Origin: an uncultured Bacteroidota bacterium
GTDB taxonomy: Bacteria > Bacteroidota > Bacteroidia > Chitinophagales > Chitinophagaceae
Direction: 5' to 3'
DNA: 9,305 bases
Assembly: GCA_903933995.1 (NCBI GenBank)
Contig: CAIZMD010000348.1
Location: 1 to 9,305, forward strand
Below the pieces are notes generated by a model. That model was not told where the DNA came from and did not search any database. It saw nothing but the letters and a program-made list of their open reading frames with translations. Of this stretch, positions 8,335 to 9,305 are shown one piece after another; the stretch's first letter is position 1; each line of letters starts with the position of its first letter. Both the position numbers and the translations under genes were made by a program.

Positions 8335-8367
8335 AATTGGTAAAAAAACAAAGATTAATTACCAATT
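8335..8367. repeat. 9-bp inverted repeat beside the surface protein start codon
   Basis: AATTGGTAA (8335-8343) and TTACCAATT (8359-8367) are exact reverse complements separated by 15 bases. The near arm ends 11 bases upstream of the ATG at 8323. In the minus-strand mRNA the arms would form a hairpin with a U-rich loop directly before the start codon, or in DNA they may be protein half-sites. Confidence 0.65.
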
Positions 8368-8370
8368 TTC

Positions 8371-8388
8371 ATACCAAGTACTTGGTAT
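8371..8388. promoter_or_regulatory. Perfect 18-bp palindrome, candidate operator
   Basis: ATACCAAGTACTTGGTAT is a perfect palindrome centred between 8379 and 8380, located 47 bases upstream of the surface protein start codon. Its TACCAA half-site recurs at 8360-8365 and, inverted, at 8337-8342. Such symmetry fits a dimeric regulator binding site; as RNA it could also fold into a 7-bp stem with a GUAC loop. Which regulator binds cannot be told. Confidence 0.5.
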
Positions 8389-8448
8389 TTTAGCTGTAAT
8401 TCAGCATTAAATACCATTTCAACCTTATAAATTGTAAATTCTATGATG

Positions 8449-8456
8449 CAAAAATA
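8449..8456 (-). promoter_or_regulatory. Candidate -7 box for the surface protein gene
   Basis: On the minus strand this reads TATTTTTG, matching the Bacteroidota consensus TAnnTTTG. The nearest upstream TTTG (8485-8488) is 28 bases away, longer than the usual 19-21, so the call is weak. If used, it would give a leader of roughly 120 bases that includes the palindrome and the inverted repeat. Confidence 0.3.
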
Positions 8457-8649
8457 ACAGTTTTAAGGCATTGGTTTTGTTATACAAAGTATAAAAAACG
8501 CATCATTTTTTCATCGCATTAGACTGAATTGCAATGTGTTATCTGCTTAATTGTTAACATTTTTTATGAAATGAGGGGGTTGATTTTAACAGTTCTACTT
8601 TAAAAAGGGCGATATTTATAGCAATAATTAGCTATTCCGTAGTTCATAT

Positions 8650-8657
8650 TACCTTCG
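8650..8657 (+). promoter_or_regulatory. Candidate -7 box for the beta-propeller-like protein gene
   Basis: TACCTTCG differs from the Bacteroidota -7 consensus TAnnTTTG at one position and ends five bases before the ATG at 8663. A start site five to seven bases downstream would make the mRNA leaderless, as suggested for the RNA methyltransferase gene in this window. No clear -33 TTTG is visible at the expected distance. Confidence 0.4.
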
Positions 8658-8662
8658 TTACT

Positions 8663-9305
8663 ATGTTTAAGTCTTTGATTTTTTGTTGTTTAATGATAAT
8701 AACAGGAAGAGTACTGGCTCAACGAGAAATTAAACCCTGTCAAAAAGAACCGGCTTTTATTCAACAGTATGGTCTTGACCCATTATGGACAGCCCTAAGC
8801 ACTTCTGAAAAACATAGAATGGGATTGGTTTTGGTTGAACTAATCAAAACGGGTACTGAAGCCAAACCAAGTACCAATAGTTTTAAAGGCAGGATTTTTC
8901 AAGACAGTAGTTGGAAAAAAGCGGGTTGGCTTTCTGGGATAAGTCTAGACGCTGTTGGAAATGTCTATACCATTCCCGCTCCCCTAGTTTCCGTTTTAGA
9001 CAATCCTCCACAAAATCAAAACAGCATTTTCCGGGTAGATGCCAAAACGGGGATTATGCAAAAATGGTTGCAATTGCCTCTGAAAAAATATGAGTCTGGA
9101 AATAGCCCCTTTGGTTTAATGGGTATTAGTTTTGATTGCACTAGTGGTACTTTATTTGCAGCTAGTATTGCAGGTTCTAAAAGATTCTTAGAAAAAGGAG
9201 TTGTTTACGCTATTGATGCAGGTACACGAAAATTGAAAGACAGTTTGGTGGGTATGGATGTAATTGGTATGACCCTCTATTTTGATGCAATTGGAAATAA
9301 GCGAT
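8663..9305 (+). CDS. Secreted beta-propeller-like protein, 3' end cut by window edge
   Basis: The first 214 codons of a frame still open at the window end. Residues 1-19 form a signal peptide (MFKS start, hydrophobic core, likely cleavage after VLA before Q20); no lipobox cysteine is present, so a periplasmic or secreted protein is predicted. From about residue 88 there are blade-like units: GWLSGISLDAVGNVY...SIFRVDAKTG (88-130), GLMGISFDCTSGTLFAAS...VVYAIDAGTRK (151-190) and GMTLYFDAIGNK (202-213). The recurring pattern of a hydrophobic strand, an aspartate-glycine turn, an aromatic or leucine strand and an ID/VD-x-x-TG strand is typical of NHL/SMP-30-type propellers. Enzymatic activity, if any, cannot be judged because the C-terminal part is missing. 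The ATG at 8663 is chosen because it begins the signal peptide and a -7-like box lies immediately upstream. It is divergent from the large surface protein gene. Confidence 0.8.
   Translation, partial: MFKSLIFCCLMIITGRVLAQREIKPCQKEPAFIQQYGLDPLWTALSTSEKHRMGLVLVELIKTGTEAKPSTNSFKGRIFQDSSWKKAGWLSGISLDAVGNVYTIPAPLVSVLDNPPQNQNSIFRVDAKTGIMQKWLQLPLKKYESGNSPFGLMGISFDCTSGTLFAASIAGSKRFLEKGVVYAIDAGTRKLKDSLVGMDVIGMTLYFDAIGNKR

Larger units (their letters stand above)
8324..8662. other. 339-bp divergent intergenic region
   Basis: The region separates the divergently transcribed surface protein and beta-propeller-like protein genes and must contain both promoters. The half near the surface protein gene holds four TACCAA/TTGGTA copies forming a perfect 18-bp palindrome and a 9-bp inverted repeat; a TATTTTTG -7-like box lies at 8449-8456 on the minus strand. 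The half near the plus-strand gene holds a -7-like TACCTTCG just before its start codon. Positions about 8460-8640 are AT-rich and show nothing else I can support, including no tRNA- or riboswitch-like structure. Confidence 0.75.

Noticed and set aside
8127..8336. Plus-strand open frame over the signal peptide region of the surface protein
   Set aside because: Antisense to a convincing signal peptide and SdrD B-like domain.
8335..8367. Invertible promoter flanked by inverted repeats, as in phase-variable Bacteroides surface genes
   Set aside because: The arms are only 15 bases apart, too little DNA to carry a switchable promoter, and no recombinase gene is nearby.
8911..9093. Plus-strand 60-codon frame
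   Set aside because: Out-of-frame shadow of the truncated propeller-like gene, whose frame stays open from 8663 to the window end and has a signal peptide.

Overview
The window looks like a chromosomal segment of a member of the Bacteroidota, and Chitinophagaceae-like is my best guess. The grounds are AT-rich intergenic DNA, start codons without Shine-Dalgarno sequences, -7 boxes of the TAnnTTTG type, several secreted proteins whose signal peptides end in A-Q, and a large surface protein with a C-terminal type IX secretion (T9SS) sorting domain. There is no rRNA, tRNA, mobile element or CRISPR array to refine this.

Layout. Positions 1-362 (minus) hold the N-terminal part of a DoxX-like four-helix membrane protein, cut by the window edge. 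Positions 475-1668 (minus) encode a THUMP-domain SAM-dependent RNA methyltransferase of the RlmL-N/YpsC type. Divergent from it are two plus-strand genes only 30 bp apart: a secreted protein of unknown function (1764-2516) and a class V PLP-dependent aminotransferase-fold enzyme with a Tat-like KR signal (2547-3812). The next 368 bp hold two terminator-like hairpins and a probable 31-residue membrane peptide gene on the minus strand (3908-4003). Most of the rest is one minus-strand gene (4181-8323) for a 1380-residue T9SS cell-surface protein. It has two SdrD B-like domains flanking a beta-propeller-like segment, then a long uncharacterised C-terminal half. A 339-bp divergent intergenic region, rich in TACCAA/TTGGTA inverted repeats, separates it from a 3'-truncated secreted beta-propeller-like protein on the plus strand (8663-9305).

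How the parts relate. The methyltransferase is housekeeping RNA modification. The two genes at 1764-3812 probably form a small transcription unit of exported proteins, but no pathway can be assigned. The large surface protein and the divergent secreted protein share an intergenic region and may be co-regulated; this is inference. I see no defence system, biosynthetic cluster or other clearly new multi-gene system. The most interesting items are the repeat-rich leader of the surface protein, the 31-residue peptide gene and the exported PLP enzyme.
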